Assembly (NCBI GenBank): GCA_025997755.1
Contig: BNVA01000004.1
Location: 1-39,286 of the forward strand
DNA length: 39,286 nt
DNA from: Spirochaetia bacterium
GTDB lineage: Bacteria; Spirochaetota; Spirochaetia; Treponematales; Breznakiellaceae
Reading direction: 5' to 3'
In this document: positions 1-8,863 of the stretch, one piece after another
How the letters are laid out: each line of letters starts with the position of its first letter
Numbering within the stretch: the first letter of the stretch is position 1
Notes under the pieces: generated by a model
What the model saw: only the letters and a program-made list of their open reading frames with translations
Database searches by the model: none
Told to the model about the DNA's origin: nothing
Made by a program: the position numbers and the translations under genes

Positions 1-1
1 C

Positions 2-1042
2 GGCATTCAAAAGATGAAGTGTGAATCCTGCGACGCGGAGTTTGAACTCAGCGCTCTCGAGCAATACCAGAAGGAGCTGTCCGAGCCTAAAACCGATAAA
101 TTCGGCTGGGAAAAATACGGGGCGGCTTCAGGCAGCGGCGACTGGGAATCGGGCGAGCTTGACGCGATGGCAGTTAATTCCTGTTCATCTTGCGGCGCGG
201 AAATCGTCGGCGACAAAAACACCGTCGCCACAATTTGCCCATATTGCGGTAATACACAAATAGTTCAGGCAAGGGTTACCGATATGCTAAAGCCCGACTA
301 TGTTATCCCCTTTAAGCTGGACAAAAAGGCGGCAAAGGCTGCCCTAAAGAAATTTTATGCAAAAAAACGATTGTTGCCAAAATTCTTTGAGCAGGAAAAC
401 CACATAGACAGCATTACCGCTATTTATGTACCGTTCTGGCTATTCGATGCCGATACCACCGTCCATATCCACTACAACGCTACCAAAGTTACACATTCGT
501 CGGACTCAAACTACAACTATACCAAAACCGGCCATTATTCCTGCGTTAGGGACGGTTCCCTAAGTTTCAAACGGATTCCTGTTGACGGTTCTAAAAAAAT
601 GGACGACACCTACATGGACTCCATCGAGCCTTTCGATTACACGCAGATGAAAGAATTTTCCAGCGCATATCTATCCGGATATTTGGCGGATAAATATGAT
701 GTTGATGCCGAGCAGAGCAAACCCCGCGCAAACGAGCGGATCAAGGAGTCTGTAGAAACTGAATTCCGCAAAACGCTTTCCGGTTACACTTCGGTTGCGG
801 TTGCAAACACCCGCATACAATTTTCAGGCGGCACTGTACACTACGCTCTTTTACCCGTATGGATGCTTAACACAAAATACCAGGGGCAAATGTATGCTTT
901 TGCAATGAACGGTCAAACCGGAAAACTTATTGGAAAACTTCCAGTGGACAAGGGCAGATTTTGGGGTTATTTCGGGGGAATTGCCGGTATCATCGGCGGC
1001 ATTGCTACGGCGCTTATGGTGGCATTAAGGATATTCTTATGA
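2..1042 (+). CDS. Zinc-ribbon membrane protein, 5' end missing
   Basis: The frame is open from base 2, so the gene begins left of the window. The first visible residues (GIQKMKCESCDAEFE) look like the second half of an N-terminal zinc ribbon; relatives carry a further CxxC just upstream. A second ribbon follows, with CSSC and CPYC about 17 residues apart. The middle is a soluble domain with the conserved-looking stretch PDYVIPFKLDKKAA and a later PFWLFDA. A single hydrophobic, glycine-rich segment (FWGYFGGIAGIIGGIATALM) closes the protein. It resembles the TFIIB-type zinc-ribbon proteins often annotated as PriA-helicase-like, but I see no helicase motif. The stop overlaps the start of the TPM-domain gene (ATGA), so the two are translationally coupled and probably work together at the membrane. 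Exact function is unknown. Confidence 0.8.
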   Translation, partial: GIQKMKCESCDAEFELSALEQYQKELSEPKTDKFGWEKYGAASGSGDWESGELDAMAVNSCSSCGAEIVGDKNTVATICPYCGNTQIVQARVTDMLKPDYVIPFKLDKKAAKAALKKFYAKKRLLPKFFEQENHIDSITAIYVPFWLFDADTTVHIHYNATKVTHSSDSNYNYTKTGHYSCVRDGSLSFKRIPVDGSKKMDDTYMDSIEPFDYTQMKEFSSAYLSGYLADKYDVDAEQSKPRANERIKESVETEFRKTLSGYTSVAVANTRIQFSGGTVHYALLPVWMLNTKYQGQMYAFAMNGQTGKLIGKLPVDKGRFWGYFGGIAGIIGGIATALMVALRIFL

Positions 1043-2253
1043 AAAAAAGTTTTTCAATTTTCTGGACAATATTTGTTCTTATGTTCCTGCCTGCAGCTAT
1101 TTTTTCACAAGACAAGTATGTAATTGATAATGGAAACCGCTTAAACGAAAGTGAAATAAACGCTCTTAACGAAAGGCTTACCTCAATAAAAAATACCTAT
1201 AAATTTAATGTGGTAATTCTAACCGAAAAGGAAATGGCCGACTGGGAAGAGGAGGAACTTTTCGCAGACAATTTTTTTAATGATAAATTTGGCTACGAAA
1301 GCCCCGGCGTGCTTTTAATCTGGGGCGTGAATCTTGGCTGGCTAATCTTAACTTACGGCAGAGGGCCCATGGGCGGGAATGCTATAATAGACAGAGACGC
1401 ACTTATTGAGGCAGGCAAAGATTATCTTGTCAATTATCTTATTTCGGATACCAATAGAGCATTCAGCGCCTTTATTGACGATGTAGAAAAATATCTAGTT
1501 CATGCGGCACAAAAAATTTATGTCAATGACGGTCTGCATATTTTAACCGGCGATCAAATTAACGCGCTTAATGCAAGGATTACGGCAATTAAAAACGCCT
1601 ACGACTTTGATGTTGTTCTTGTTAGCGAAGAGAGCATATACGGCGAAGAACCAATGGTTTACGCCGATGACTTCTTCGATTACCGGTACGGCGGTTTTGG
1701 CAATGGTGAAAATGGCGGCGTACTAATGCTATGGGTAAAGGATATCAGGTGGGCATGGTTCAGCGGATTCGGCCTAACCCCGCTTGGCGGCGAAACCGTT
1801 TTTAACGATTTTACCATTGGGGTATGCGACAAACACATTGACAAGTATCTTAAAGCCGACGAGGGCGGCGTCGATGATATATACGGTATGTATAACCGCT
1901 TTCTTGACGATGCTGAAAAATTCCTAAAACTTGCGGCACAAGGAAAAAGCTATAACATTCTTTACGAATACCTGCATGTCTTTTTAATTATCCTATGGGC
2001 AATAGCCCTGCTCATTAGTCTTATTGTTGTAAATGTATGGAAAGTCGGAATGAATACCGCACTTGGAAGCAGGGAAGCCGCCGCCTACATAGTGCCGGGG
2101 AGTCTTAAAGTTACCAATAAAAACGACACCTTTTTATACAGCACCGTATCTAAAACAGCAAAGTCATCATCTTCTTCAAGCGGGGGAAGCAGCGGAGGTT
2201 CCCATCGCTCCAGTTCAGGAAGAAGCCACAGCGGCGGCGGCGGCAGACATTAG
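1039..2253 (+). CDS. Secreted or membrane protein with two TPM domains
   Basis: A 404-residue protein starting at the ATG that overlaps the upstream stop (ATGA). A longer in-frame ORF upstream is only the coding sequence of the previous gene read in another frame. Residues 1-24 form a signal peptide ending in IFSQ. Two TPM (YgcG-type) domains follow, at about residues 25-150 and 160-300. Each contains a version of the pattern YVxDxxxxLxxxEIxALNxRL and a later GVLLIWG or GVLMLWV strand. A transmembrane helix lies near residues 315-340 (FLIILWAIALLISLIVV). The last 30 residues are Ser, Gly, His and Arg rich, the usual TPM-family tail. TPM domains were named in part from a thylakoid phosphatase, but the bacterial role is not settled. 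Two domains in tandem is less common than one and suggests internal duplication. Confidence 0.85.
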   Translation: MKKSFSIFWTIFVLMFLPAAIFSQDKYVIDNGNRLNESEINALNERLTSIKNTYKFNVVILTEKEMADWEEEELFADNFFNDKFGYESPGVLLIWGVNLGWLILTYGRGPMGGNAIIDRDALIEAGKDYLVNYLISDTNRAFSAFIDDVEKYLVHAAQKIYVNDGLHILTGDQINALNARITAIKNAYDFDVVLVSEESIYGEEPMVYADDFFDYRYGGFGNGENGGVLMLWVKDIRWAWFSGFGLTPLGGETVFNDFTIGVCDKHIDKYLKADEGGVDDIYGMYNRFLDDAEKFLKLAAQGKSYNILYEYLHVFLIILWAIALLISLIVVNVWKVGMNTALGSREAAAYIVPGSLKVTNKNDTFLYSTVSKTAKSSSSSSGGSSGGSHRSSSGRSHSGGGGRH

Positions 2254-2271
2254 AAGTTATGCCGCGTTCCC

Positions 2272-2299
2272 TTTACAGAAAAGTTGTTTTGGGTGTAGA
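2272..2299 (+). promoter_or_regulatory. Candidate promoter for the tRNA-Ser pair
   Basis: TTTACA (2272-2277) and TGTAGA (2294-2299) are separated by 16 bases. Transcription would start about 10 bases before the first tRNA-Ser. The -10 match is only moderate. The pair is supported mainly by its position in the short gap between the TPM gene and the tRNA. Confidence 0.35.
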
Positions 2300-2315
2300 C
2301 TTGAACGGTAAATCT

Positions 2316-2400
2316 GGAGAGATGGCCGAGCGGTCGAAGGCGCACGCTTGGAAAGCGTGTGATCCGCAAGGATCCGAGGGTTCGAATCCCTCTTTCTCCG
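2316..2400 (+). tRNA. tRNA-Ser (anticodon GGA)
   Basis: An 85-nt class II tRNA. The acceptor stem GGAGAGA pairs with TTTCTCC with one G-T wobble, and the discriminator is G at 2400. The anticodon stem CACGC/GCGTG encloses the loop TTGGAAA, giving anticodon GGA, which reads UCC and UCU. A long variable arm (GATCC/GGATC) is typical of serine tRNAs. The T arm is GAGGG-TTCGAAT-CCCTC. CCA is not encoded. Confidence 0.96.
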
Positions 2401-2412
2401 AGAGTCGAATTT

Positions 2413-2499
2413 GGAGAGATGCGAGAGCGGTTGAATCGGACGGTCTCGAAAACCGTTGAACTCGCAAGGGTTCCGAGGGTTCGAATCCCTCTCTCTCCG
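2413..2499 (+). tRNA. tRNA-Ser (anticodon CGA)
   Basis: An 87-nt class II tRNA, 12 bases after the previous one. The acceptor stem GGAGAGA pairs perfectly with TCTCTCC, and the discriminator is G at 2499. The anticodon stem ACGGT/ACCGT encloses the loop CTCGAAA, giving anticodon CGA, which reads UCG. A long variable arm and the T arm GAGGG-TTCGAAT-CCCTC are clear. CCA is not encoded. The ATG of alr follows after only two bases. Confidence 0.96.
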
Positions 2500-2501
2500 G
2501 T

Positions 2502-3635
2502 ATGAGAGCTACAAAAGCATTAATCCATTTGGATAATTTCACCGCCAATATCAAAGCGGTACGCGATCATTTAAAGACCGCCGGTTCTTCGTCTCCGCTC
2601 CTATGCGTTCCGGTAAAAGCCGATGGATACGGACATGGCGCTGTTCCTGTTGCCCGCGCGGCATTGAAAGCCGGTGCGAACTTTCTGGCTATAGCTACGG
2701 TTGACGAGGGTGTAGAGCTGCGCGACGCGGGAATAGACAGCCCAATACTGCTATTATCGCAGGCTTTGCCATCCGAAATGGAAACCGTCGCGGAACATTC
2801 ACTTAGCCCTTTTGTTGCCGACAAAGATGCGGCAAAACTCATTGCCGATGCCGCGGCAATGACGCGGAAAGGCAAAAAACTGCCCGTTCATATAAAGATA
2901 GACACAGGCATGGGACGCATGGGCTGTTACCCCAACGAAGCGGCGGAATTGGCCGCCTGTATCGCCTCTTTCGGCAGCTTGGAGATTGCGGGAACAGCAA
3001 CCCACCTTGCCGTTTCTGATAGCGCTGTCCCGGACGACATCGCATACACAAAAAAACAGATCGAAAAGTTTAATCAGGCAGTAAATTCTATCAAGGCTGC
3101 CGGTTACAACCCGGGAATTGTTCATGCGGCAAATACAGGCGCAGCCATAGCTCACAGCGATGCATGGTTCGATATGGTACGCCCTGGAATACTCCTCTAC
3201 GGCTATCCGCCCGGCGGCATAACGCCCCGTTTGCTGGTAAGACCCGTAATGGAAGTGGTTACAAATATCGTTTTTATAAAACAGGTAAAAAAAGGCGACT
3301 CGATCTCTTACGGCAGAACTTGGACGGCTCCGCACGACACGGTAGTGGGCATAATTCCCATAGGTTACGGCGATGGACTGCCCCGCATTTTGAGTAAAGA
3401 TTTTGACTTTACGATAAACGGCATTCAGTATCCGCTCGCGGGACGTATCTGCATGGATCAGTGCATGATAGATTTAGGAGCGGACACAGACGTCAAACGC
3501 TGGGATGAGGTAAGCGTTTTCGGCGGGGCTTATCCTGCGGCGCATAACGCCGCCACCATAGCGGCAAGGATCGGCACCATACCCTACGAAATAACCTGTA
3601 ACATAAACAAACGTGTTGCAAGGGTTTATGTGTAA
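2502..3635 (+). CDS. alr: Alanine racemase
   Basis: A PLP enzyme of 377 residues, the usual length, that interconverts L- and D-alanine for peptidoglycan. The PLP lysine is K39 in PVKADGYGHGA, and the catalytic tyrosine is Y270 in SISYGRTW. The later block ICMDQCMIDLG is also characteristic. The family N-terminus aligns with MRATKALIHLDNF, so the ATG at 2502 is the right start. That ATG lies two bases after the tRNA-Ser discriminator, with no Shine-Dalgarno sequence other than bases inside the tRNA. The message is therefore probably made by 3' processing of the tRNA and would be nearly leaderless. It could in principle be a related fold-type III amino acid racemase. Ornithine is worth considering given the ornithine operon 26 kb away, but all visible motifs fit alanine racemase. 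Confidence 0.95.
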   Translation: MRATKALIHLDNFTANIKAVRDHLKTAGSSSPLLCVPVKADGYGHGAVPVARAALKAGANFLAIATVDEGVELRDAGIDSPILLLSQALPSEMETVAEHSLSPFVADKDAAKLIADAAAMTRKGKKLPVHIKIDTGMGRMGCYPNEAAELAACIASFGSLEIAGTATHLAVSDSAVPDDIAYTKKQIEKFNQAVNSIKAAGYNPGIVHAANTGAAIAHSDAWFDMVRPGILLYGYPPGGITPRLLVRPVMEVVTNIVFIKQVKKGDSISYGRTWTAPHDTVVGIIPIGYGDGLPRILSKDFDFTINGIQYPLAGRICMDQCMIDLGADTDVKRWDEVSVFGGAYPAAHNAATIAARIGTIPYEITCNINKRVARVYV

Positions 3636-3655
3636 ACGGCAACGCGAAATGTACG

Positions 3656-3684
3656 TTGACAAAAATACAATATTGAGCTAATAT
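3656..3684 (+). promoter_or_regulatory. Promoter for the secreted 155-residue protein
   Basis: TTGACA (3656-3661) is a perfect -35 box. TAATAT (3679-3684) is a good -10 box, 17 bases away. The gene has its own ribosome binding site AAGGAG (3695-3700), 6 bases before the ATG at 3707. This gives it a transcription unit separate from alr. Confidence 0.75.
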
Positions 3685-3706
3685 AATAACACTTAAGGAG
3701 TTTAAA

Positions 3707-4174
3707 ATGAAAAAAATAATTATTGCATTATTTATAAGCGTTTCTATGACGGCGCTGATATTTGCTCAAAATAAACAAATAGAAGAACCATTTACAGGAA
3801 CATCACTTGAAATTGCAAACTGGATAAATTCACATGACAAACAATTTCGATCAATCGCCAGTGATGTAAGTAAGGTTATTGCTTATTCCGGATCAACAGA
3901 AGCCTTAAATCAAGATAATTTTACTGCATCATTTTATGAATATAAAGATTTATCAAAAGACCAAATTGGTACCGTACTGGAATTGACTGATAATAAATCC
4001 GGCAAAGTTATTTATGTTGTTTGGACAAATGAGGCTATCGGGGATGATGCTGTATTTTATAACGATCCGGATAAGGCTCAGTTGGACGTTAGTGTTGCAT
4101 CACGAGGACGATCCTATGGCATGAGTAATGATACAAAAAAATATGTGCGTTCACTAATTAAAGAATTAAAATAA
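3707..4174 (+). CDS. Secreted protein of unknown function
   Basis: A 155-residue protein with a clean signal peptide (MKKIIIALFISVSMTALIFA, cleavage near AQN). The mature part is about 135 residues, hydrophilic, with no cysteine. Features include LEIANWINSHDKQF, then a beta-rich middle (GTVLELTDNKSGKVIYVVW). I do not recognise a family. It has its own strong promoter and ribosome binding site. The base composition is visibly richer in A and T than alr and dxr on either side, with many AAA, ATT and TTT codons, which may mean later acquisition or simply high expression. It is most likely periplasmic. Confidence 0.85.
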   Translation: MKKIIIALFISVSMTALIFAQNKQIEEPFTGTSLEIANWINSHDKQFRSIASDVSKVIAYSGSTEALNQDNFTASFYEYKDLSKDQIGTVLELTDNKSGKVIYVVWTNEAIGDDAVFYNDPDKAQLDVSVASRGRSYGMSNDTKKYVRSLIKELK

Positions 4175-4265
4175 TAACCGCCGCACCTCCCAATTACCGT
4201 GTTATACAAATATCATTACAGATTTTATTTGTATTGTTGTTATATTGCGCGGTGTAGTTATTTAT

Positions 4266-5411
4266 ATGAAAAAGAAAACAGCCGTTTTAGGCGCGACAGG
4301 TTCCATCGGAAAAAACACTCTTGATGTACTACGCGGCGCTTCCGGTAAATTCCAGCCGGTTTTATTTTCCGCAAACAGCGATGCTGCGGCATTACTGAAA
4401 CTTTCAAAAGAATTCCCGTGCGCCAAACTTGCTTTAACCGGAAAAACAAAAACGGAAGATAACATTCTTTCAGGCTTGCCGGCAGGTACGGTATTTTACG
4501 GAAAAGAAGGACTGTTAGACGCAATAAAAATCTGCGGAGCTGATATTGCGGTAAACGGAATAGCCGGCGCCGCAGGGCTTGTGCCGTCGATTGCCGTTTT
4601 AGAAAGCGGTGCAGACCTTGCCCTTGCAAACAAAGAGACAATCGTTATGGCAGCGCCGTTAGTTTTCAAAAAAGCAAAAGAAAACAATGCTAAGATCATA
4701 CCGGTTGATTCAGAACATTCCGCGATTTTTAATTTGATAAACGCTCACGGCAGGGAAGCGTTAGACGAAATAATTCTTACCGCATCAGGCGGCCCATTCC
4801 GCAATTACACAATCGAACAACTAAAAAACGTAACGGTGAAAGACGCACTCTCTCACCCTACTTGGAGCATGGGAACAAAGATAACGGTAGATTCGGCAAG
4901 TCTTGCAAACAAGGGGCTTGAGGTTATCGAAGCGGCGCGGCTATTTGATATGCCGGGCGAAAAAATAAAAGTTACCATTCATCCGCAAAGCATCGTTCAT
5001 TCGATGATCCGTCTTTCAGACGGTGCTGTATACGCGCAGCTTTCACGCCCCGATATGCGCCTGCCCATTCACGAAGCCCTAAATTATCCTGCCGTTACAA
5101 AATCCGCTTGGGGCGTTCTCGATTTTGAAAACCTCACTTTGACTTTTGAAAAACCAGATTACAAACGTTTCCCGCTTTTAAAATTTGCCTACGATGCACT
5201 TAACGCCGGCGGGCTTTGGACTGTGGCGTATAACGCGGCAAACGAGACGGTGGTTCACGCCTTTATCAATAAACAAATTTCCTTCCTTGAAATTCCTTCG
5301 ATAGTCGAGTATGTTTTAAATAAGGACTGGGGAGGTAAGCCGGATGACTTGCCTTCGATAATGGACGCAGATAGAAAAGCAAGGGAAGCTGCATTAGGGG
5401 TGTTATGTTAG
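4266..5411 (+). CDS. dxr: 1-deoxy-D-xylulose 5-phosphate reductoisomerase
   Basis: This enzyme makes 2-C-methyl-D-erythritol 4-phosphate from DXP with NADPH, the first committed MEP step; dxs is also in this window. I chose the ATG at 4266, which puts the NADPH motif GATGSIG at residues 9-15. A TTG at 4245 would add seven residues with no better support. Other signatures are LANKET, PVDSEHSAIFN (metal ligands), ASGGPFR, the loop HPTWSMGTKITVDSASLANKGLE and HPQSIVHSM. The length of 381 residues fits the family. The stop overlaps the rseP start by 7 bases, indicating coupling. No strong Shine-Dalgarno sequence is seen before 4266. TATATT at 4241-4246 could be a -10 box giving a very short leader. 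Confidence 0.95.
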   Translation: MKKKTAVLGATGSIGKNTLDVLRGASGKFQPVLFSANSDAAALLKLSKEFPCAKLALTGKTKTEDNILSGLPAGTVFYGKEGLLDAIKICGADIAVNGIAGAAGLVPSIAVLESGADLALANKETIVMAAPLVFKKAKENNAKIIPVDSEHSAIFNLINAHGREALDEIILTASGGPFRNYTIEQLKNVTVKDALSHPTWSMGTKITVDSASLANKGLEVIEAARLFDMPGEKIKVTIHPQSIVHSMIRLSDGAVYAQLSRPDMRLPIHEALNYPAVTKSAWGVLDFENLTLTFEKPDYKRFPLLKFAYDALNAGGLWTVAYNAANETVVHAFINKQISFLEIPSIVEYVLNKDWGGKPDDLPSIMDADRKAREAALGVLC

Positions 5412-6766
5412 TTGTAAAAATATTATTAGGTTTGGCAGGTCTTGGCGTAATTGTATTTGTCCATGAATTGGGACATTTTCTTGCAGCGCGCCTTGTGGGT
5501 ATTGATGTAGAAGCATTTTCCATAGGCTGGGGAAAACCCATCCTTACAAAAAAAGTAGGCGGCACCGAGTACAGACTGGGTATTTTTCCGGTGGGCGGCT
5601 ACTGCAAGATGCGCGGCGACAATGATTTTCAAAACGCCTATCAAAATAATCTTGACGCTATACCGGCGGAAAAAGGCAGCTTTTTTTCCGTAAAACCTGT
5701 AAGCCGTATTATTGTAGCCTTCGCCGGCCCTTTTTTTAATTTAATTTTCGCGGTTCTTGTCTTTTCCGTTATCTGGGGCGTTGGATTTGAATTTACAACA
5801 ATGGATAACAAAATTGTACTTGTTTCCGACATTCAGCATGAAGAAAGTTACCCTGCCGATAAAGCGGGCTTAAAATCCGGCGATAAAATTATTGCGATTA
5901 ACGGAAAACAAATTGATAACTACCGCGACATACAAAGTGCCATTGCCGTAAATGCGGAAAAAAAACTGCGTATAACGGCTCTGCGTAACGGCAGGGAATT
6001 TGAAGTACAGGCGGAGCCGGAGTTAGACAAAAATACCGGAGCAGGGCGGCTGGGCGTTTACTTCTGGGCAGACCCGCTTGTAGACAGCGTGCTGCCGGAC
6101 AGCGCCGCATCTATGGCGGGAATTAAAAGCGGGGATCGTATAACAAAAATAAACGGCGTTGATTTTCCTTATTCTGTTGCATTGTACTCAATTTTAAATG
6201 AACAGCCAGCTGTAAAAAGTCTGCAAATAGAGCTTGAGAGGGACGGAAAAATTATCAACACGGAATTAGTTCTGCCTGCGGAAGACGAAGACAGCCGTTT
6301 AGGAATTGTATGGCAGGCAGTTAAATACAAGACGCCGCGCTATTCAATTTTCACCGCCGCCGCAAAAGGTTTTAGCGAAACTTATGATACATTTATTGTT
6401 TCCATACGCAGTCTTGCGTTGTTGTTTAAAGGCATAGACCTTACTCAAGCGGTGTCGGGACCGGTGCGTATAACGTATATGGTCGGCGAGATTGCAACCG
6501 AAAGTTTTACAGACAGCATAGGGGAAGGACTGCGTAACATAGGAAACTTCCTTGCCCTAATCTCCATAGCGTTAGCCGTAATGAATCTTCTGCCTTTGCC
6601 GGTTCTTGACGGAGGCTTAATTGTTTTATTCATCATAGAAATAATAAGACGCCGCCCTTTACATCCACGCTTTATAAGCGTTTTTCAAACAGCCGGGGTG
6701 GTTATAATAGGCGGACTAATGTTATTTGCCGTTTTTGGGGATATTATTTTTTTAGTTAAACGTTAG
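5405..6766 (+). CDS. rseP: Site-2 intramembrane zinc metalloprotease, RseP family
   Basis: A 453-residue inner-membrane protease that cuts membrane-spanning substrates, such as anti-sigma factors or remnant signal peptides. The zinc motif H20-E-L-G-H24 sits in the first helix. The third metal ligand is D402, in the C-terminal motif NLLPLPVLDGG. Two PDZ domains lie between (about residues 125-205 and 210-285), each with a GLKSGDKI or GIKSGDRI carboxylate-binding loop. The C-terminal helices contain LISIALAVMNLLPLPVLDGG and a final hydrophobic segment. It overlaps dxr by 7 bases, a common spirochaete and general bacterial arrangement. The gene downstream begins 9 bases later and is probably in the same transcript. 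Confidence 0.95.
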   Translation: MLVVKILLGLAGLGVIVFVHELGHFLAARLVGIDVEAFSIGWGKPILTKKVGGTEYRLGIFPVGGYCKMRGDNDFQNAYQNNLDAIPAEKGSFFSVKPVSRIIVAFAGPFFNLIFAVLVFSVIWGVGFEFTTMDNKIVLVSDIQHEESYPADKAGLKSGDKIIAINGKQIDNYRDIQSAIAVNAEKKLRITALRNGREFEVQAEPELDKNTGAGRLGVYFWADPLVDSVLPDSAASMAGIKSGDRITKINGVDFPYSVALYSILNEQPAVKSLQIELERDGKIINTELVLPAEDEDSRLGIVWQAVKYKTPRYSIFTAAAKGFSETYDTFIVSIRSLALLFKGIDLTQAVSGPVRITYMVGEIATESFTDSIGEGLRNIGNFLALISIALAVMNLLPLPVLDGGLIVLFIIEIIRRRPLHPRFISVFQTAGVVIIGGLMLFAVFGDIIFLVKR

Positions 6767-6774
6767 GTACACTT

Positions 6775-8787
6775 ATGCGGATATTTATTTTTCTGCTTGT
6801 ATTTTTTGTTTTACCATGCGCTCATTCACAACAAATCAATGACTGGGCTATTCATCCTTCAAAAGATTTTGTCGCTGGTGCGCACAGGGGAAATATAACC
6901 GGCATTGTACAGACGGACAAAGATCATGTTTTAACAGGCGGCGCAGACGGCTTCTTAATCTTGTGGAACGAAATTACAAAAAAAGCGGAAGAACGCTTTC
7001 AGGTAAGTCCTTATTCTATAAATTCAATAGCTCTTAGAAAAGGGAAAAAAGAGATTGCTGCTGCGGAAAGTGATAACTTCGGATTAAATTATGTTTCCGT
7101 GTGGAATTATGAAAAAAAAGAAAAGTTATTTTCATTTGCCGTAAACAGTACAATTCTTTTCTGCGATTATTCGTATTTAGGTAATTTTATTATAATCACA
7201 ACATCGGGACAGGGTCTTTTGCTGTTAGATGCAAATACAGGAAAAGCAATCGAACATAGCATAAGTATAAATTCCGATGTTACCTTTGCGCTTACAAGCA
7301 ATTCCGAGCGTACCTTGATGACATATTCAAGCTCAGGAACAATTTCCTATTGGGATATGGAAAAGCAAATAGAAAAACAAAGCGTTTCCGTTCCGTCCAG
7401 ATTAAAGTCACCTGCGGTATTTGGAAAAAATATGTTTTTCGCAGGATTCAATAACGATGGTTTGGTGGTTTTTAATGTTGTTTCGGGCAAGGTCTTAGCC
7501 CGTCAACGCTCCGTTCCGCAGGGAATAATTATTTCACCTAACGTAGAAGATGTCTTATTTTCAACAATTTCCGGTAATTCCAAGGGTCAGGTAAGTATCC
7601 GCACTTGGACCATAGACAAAAATGGTACACTTGTAAGCGGCAGCACAAAAGACTATAAGCTGGATACTGCTTCCTTTGTATGTGCTTTGTTTTCCGGCAA
7701 TAACGAAGTTGTGTTAGGCACAAATAGCGGTACGCTTTATTTTACGCAAAACGGGGGCGGTAAGTTTGAGTTTAAAGAACAAAAACTTGTTAAGGACATT
7801 GCTGCATTCGATACGGCAATAGCATGGACAGGCAATAACAGCGGCGGATTTATTCCGGCGGATTTTTCAATACTTTTACGTACAAACGAAATAGATGTTT
7901 TTAATACAAATACGTCTAACAGGGTTTCTGTTAGTACTGTAAAAAAAGAAAACGAAGAATTTGATTTTTTATTTTGGCAAAACGAATCGTTGGTAACAAG
8001 CGAAAGAAATAATTTCCCGCTGGTTGCATCGGCAAATGGTTTTAAACAAGACGCCGACGGCACATATCAATATACAAAACCGGTAAAGTTTACCTCACGT
8101 TATGCGATACGTTCCGCATCGGTTTATGGAAGCAGCGCTCTTTTTCTTGATACTTCAGGCAATATCAGCGTTTATTCTACAGAGACAGGCGCTCTTTTAT
8201 TCACTTATAAATCCGTTATTGCATACGATGCCGTCTTTGCCGACAAAAAAACCATTATTGTGGCTCAAAACGCAAACAATAAAGGTTCAGGTTTTTTGCT
8301 TGTAAATACCGTTACGGGAGAGACACTCCCTTTGGATGTACCGTCTTCCATGGCATTGCAGGTGTACCGCAGTCCGCTTAACAATATTTACGGAGCAATA
8401 ATTACTTTACATCCGTCAAAAACAAGCATAATAAAACTAAACCTTGAAAATCCGAGCGACTTTACGGTTTTACAGGAGTATGAAGGAGAAGACTCCGACT
8501 TTTGTATGACGGAAACTAACGGCGTACTTTCAAGCACCCTTGGATCGAAGGAAAGCACTTTTATATACAGCGGCAATTTCAAAACGGCAGTGGAACAAAG
8601 CGCCGGTATGACCAGCCGTCTTGCCGCCGCATCATTTTATTTAATCAGTCTGGATGAGGACGGTTCTATATGCTGGCACGATACGTCAACAGGGAAACTG
8701 CTTGCCGTGCTGCGTTTATATGAAAACGAATGGCTGCTGTCAACTTCCAAGGGTGAGATAAAAAGAGGAACGCTGGAAATAAAATAA
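6775..8787 (+). CDS. Exported WD40-like beta-propeller protein
   Basis: A 670-residue protein with an N-terminal signal (MRIFIFLLVFFVLPCAHS). This may be cleaved after AHS, or lipid-modified at C15 if VLPC acts as a relaxed spirochaetal lipobox. The mature protein reads as repeated blades. Examples are HRGNITGIVQTDKDHVLTGGADGFLILW near residue 38, then blades with GTISYWDME, GLVVFNVVSGKVLA, GNISVYSTETGALL and GSICWHDTSTGKLLAVL. WD40 or PQQ-type propellers usually serve as binding platforms. A catalytic role cannot be read from the sequence. It follows rseP by 8 bases and probably belongs to the dxr-rseP transcript. The convergent hydrolase gene ends 76 bases after it. Confidence 0.82.
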   Translation: MRIFIFLLVFFVLPCAHSQQINDWAIHPSKDFVAGAHRGNITGIVQTDKDHVLTGGADGFLILWNEITKKAEERFQVSPYSINSIALRKGKKEIAAAESDNFGLNYVSVWNYEKKEKLFSFAVNSTILFCDYSYLGNFIIITTSGQGLLLLDANTGKAIEHSISINSDVTFALTSNSERTLMTYSSSGTISYWDMEKQIEKQSVSVPSRLKSPAVFGKNMFFAGFNNDGLVVFNVVSGKVLARQRSVPQGIIISPNVEDVLFSTISGNSKGQVSIRTWTIDKNGTLVSGSTKDYKLDTASFVCALFSGNNEVVLGTNSGTLYFTQNGGGKFEFKEQKLVKDIAAFDTAIAWTGNNSGGFIPADFSILLRTNEIDVFNTNTSNRVSVSTVKKENEEFDFLFWQNESLVTSERNNFPLVASANGFKQDADGTYQYTKPVKFTSRYAIRSASVYGSSALFLDTSGNISVYSTETGALLFTYKSVIAYDAVFADKKTIIVAQNANNKGSGFLLVNTVTGETLPLDVPSSMALQVYRSPLNNIYGAIITLHPSKTSIIKLNLENPSDFTVLQEYEGEDSDFCMTETNGVLSSTLGSKESTFIYSGNFKTAVEQSAGMTSRLAAASFYLISLDEDGSICWHDTSTGKLLAVLRLYENEWLLSTSKGEIKRGTLEIK

Positions 8788-8863
8788 TTATGCGCTTTGA
8801 AGAAAATAAAAACAGAATAATACAAAAACTATCTTTACGGTATGCGCCATACTTCACGGGCGT

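Noticed and set aside
2259..2459. Short ORFs across the tRNA-Ser genes on both strands (for example 2273-2554 minus)
   Set aside because: They are translations of tRNA sequence; the peptides (MAERSKAHAWKAC, EGFEPSEP) are well-known spurious products of serine tRNA genes.
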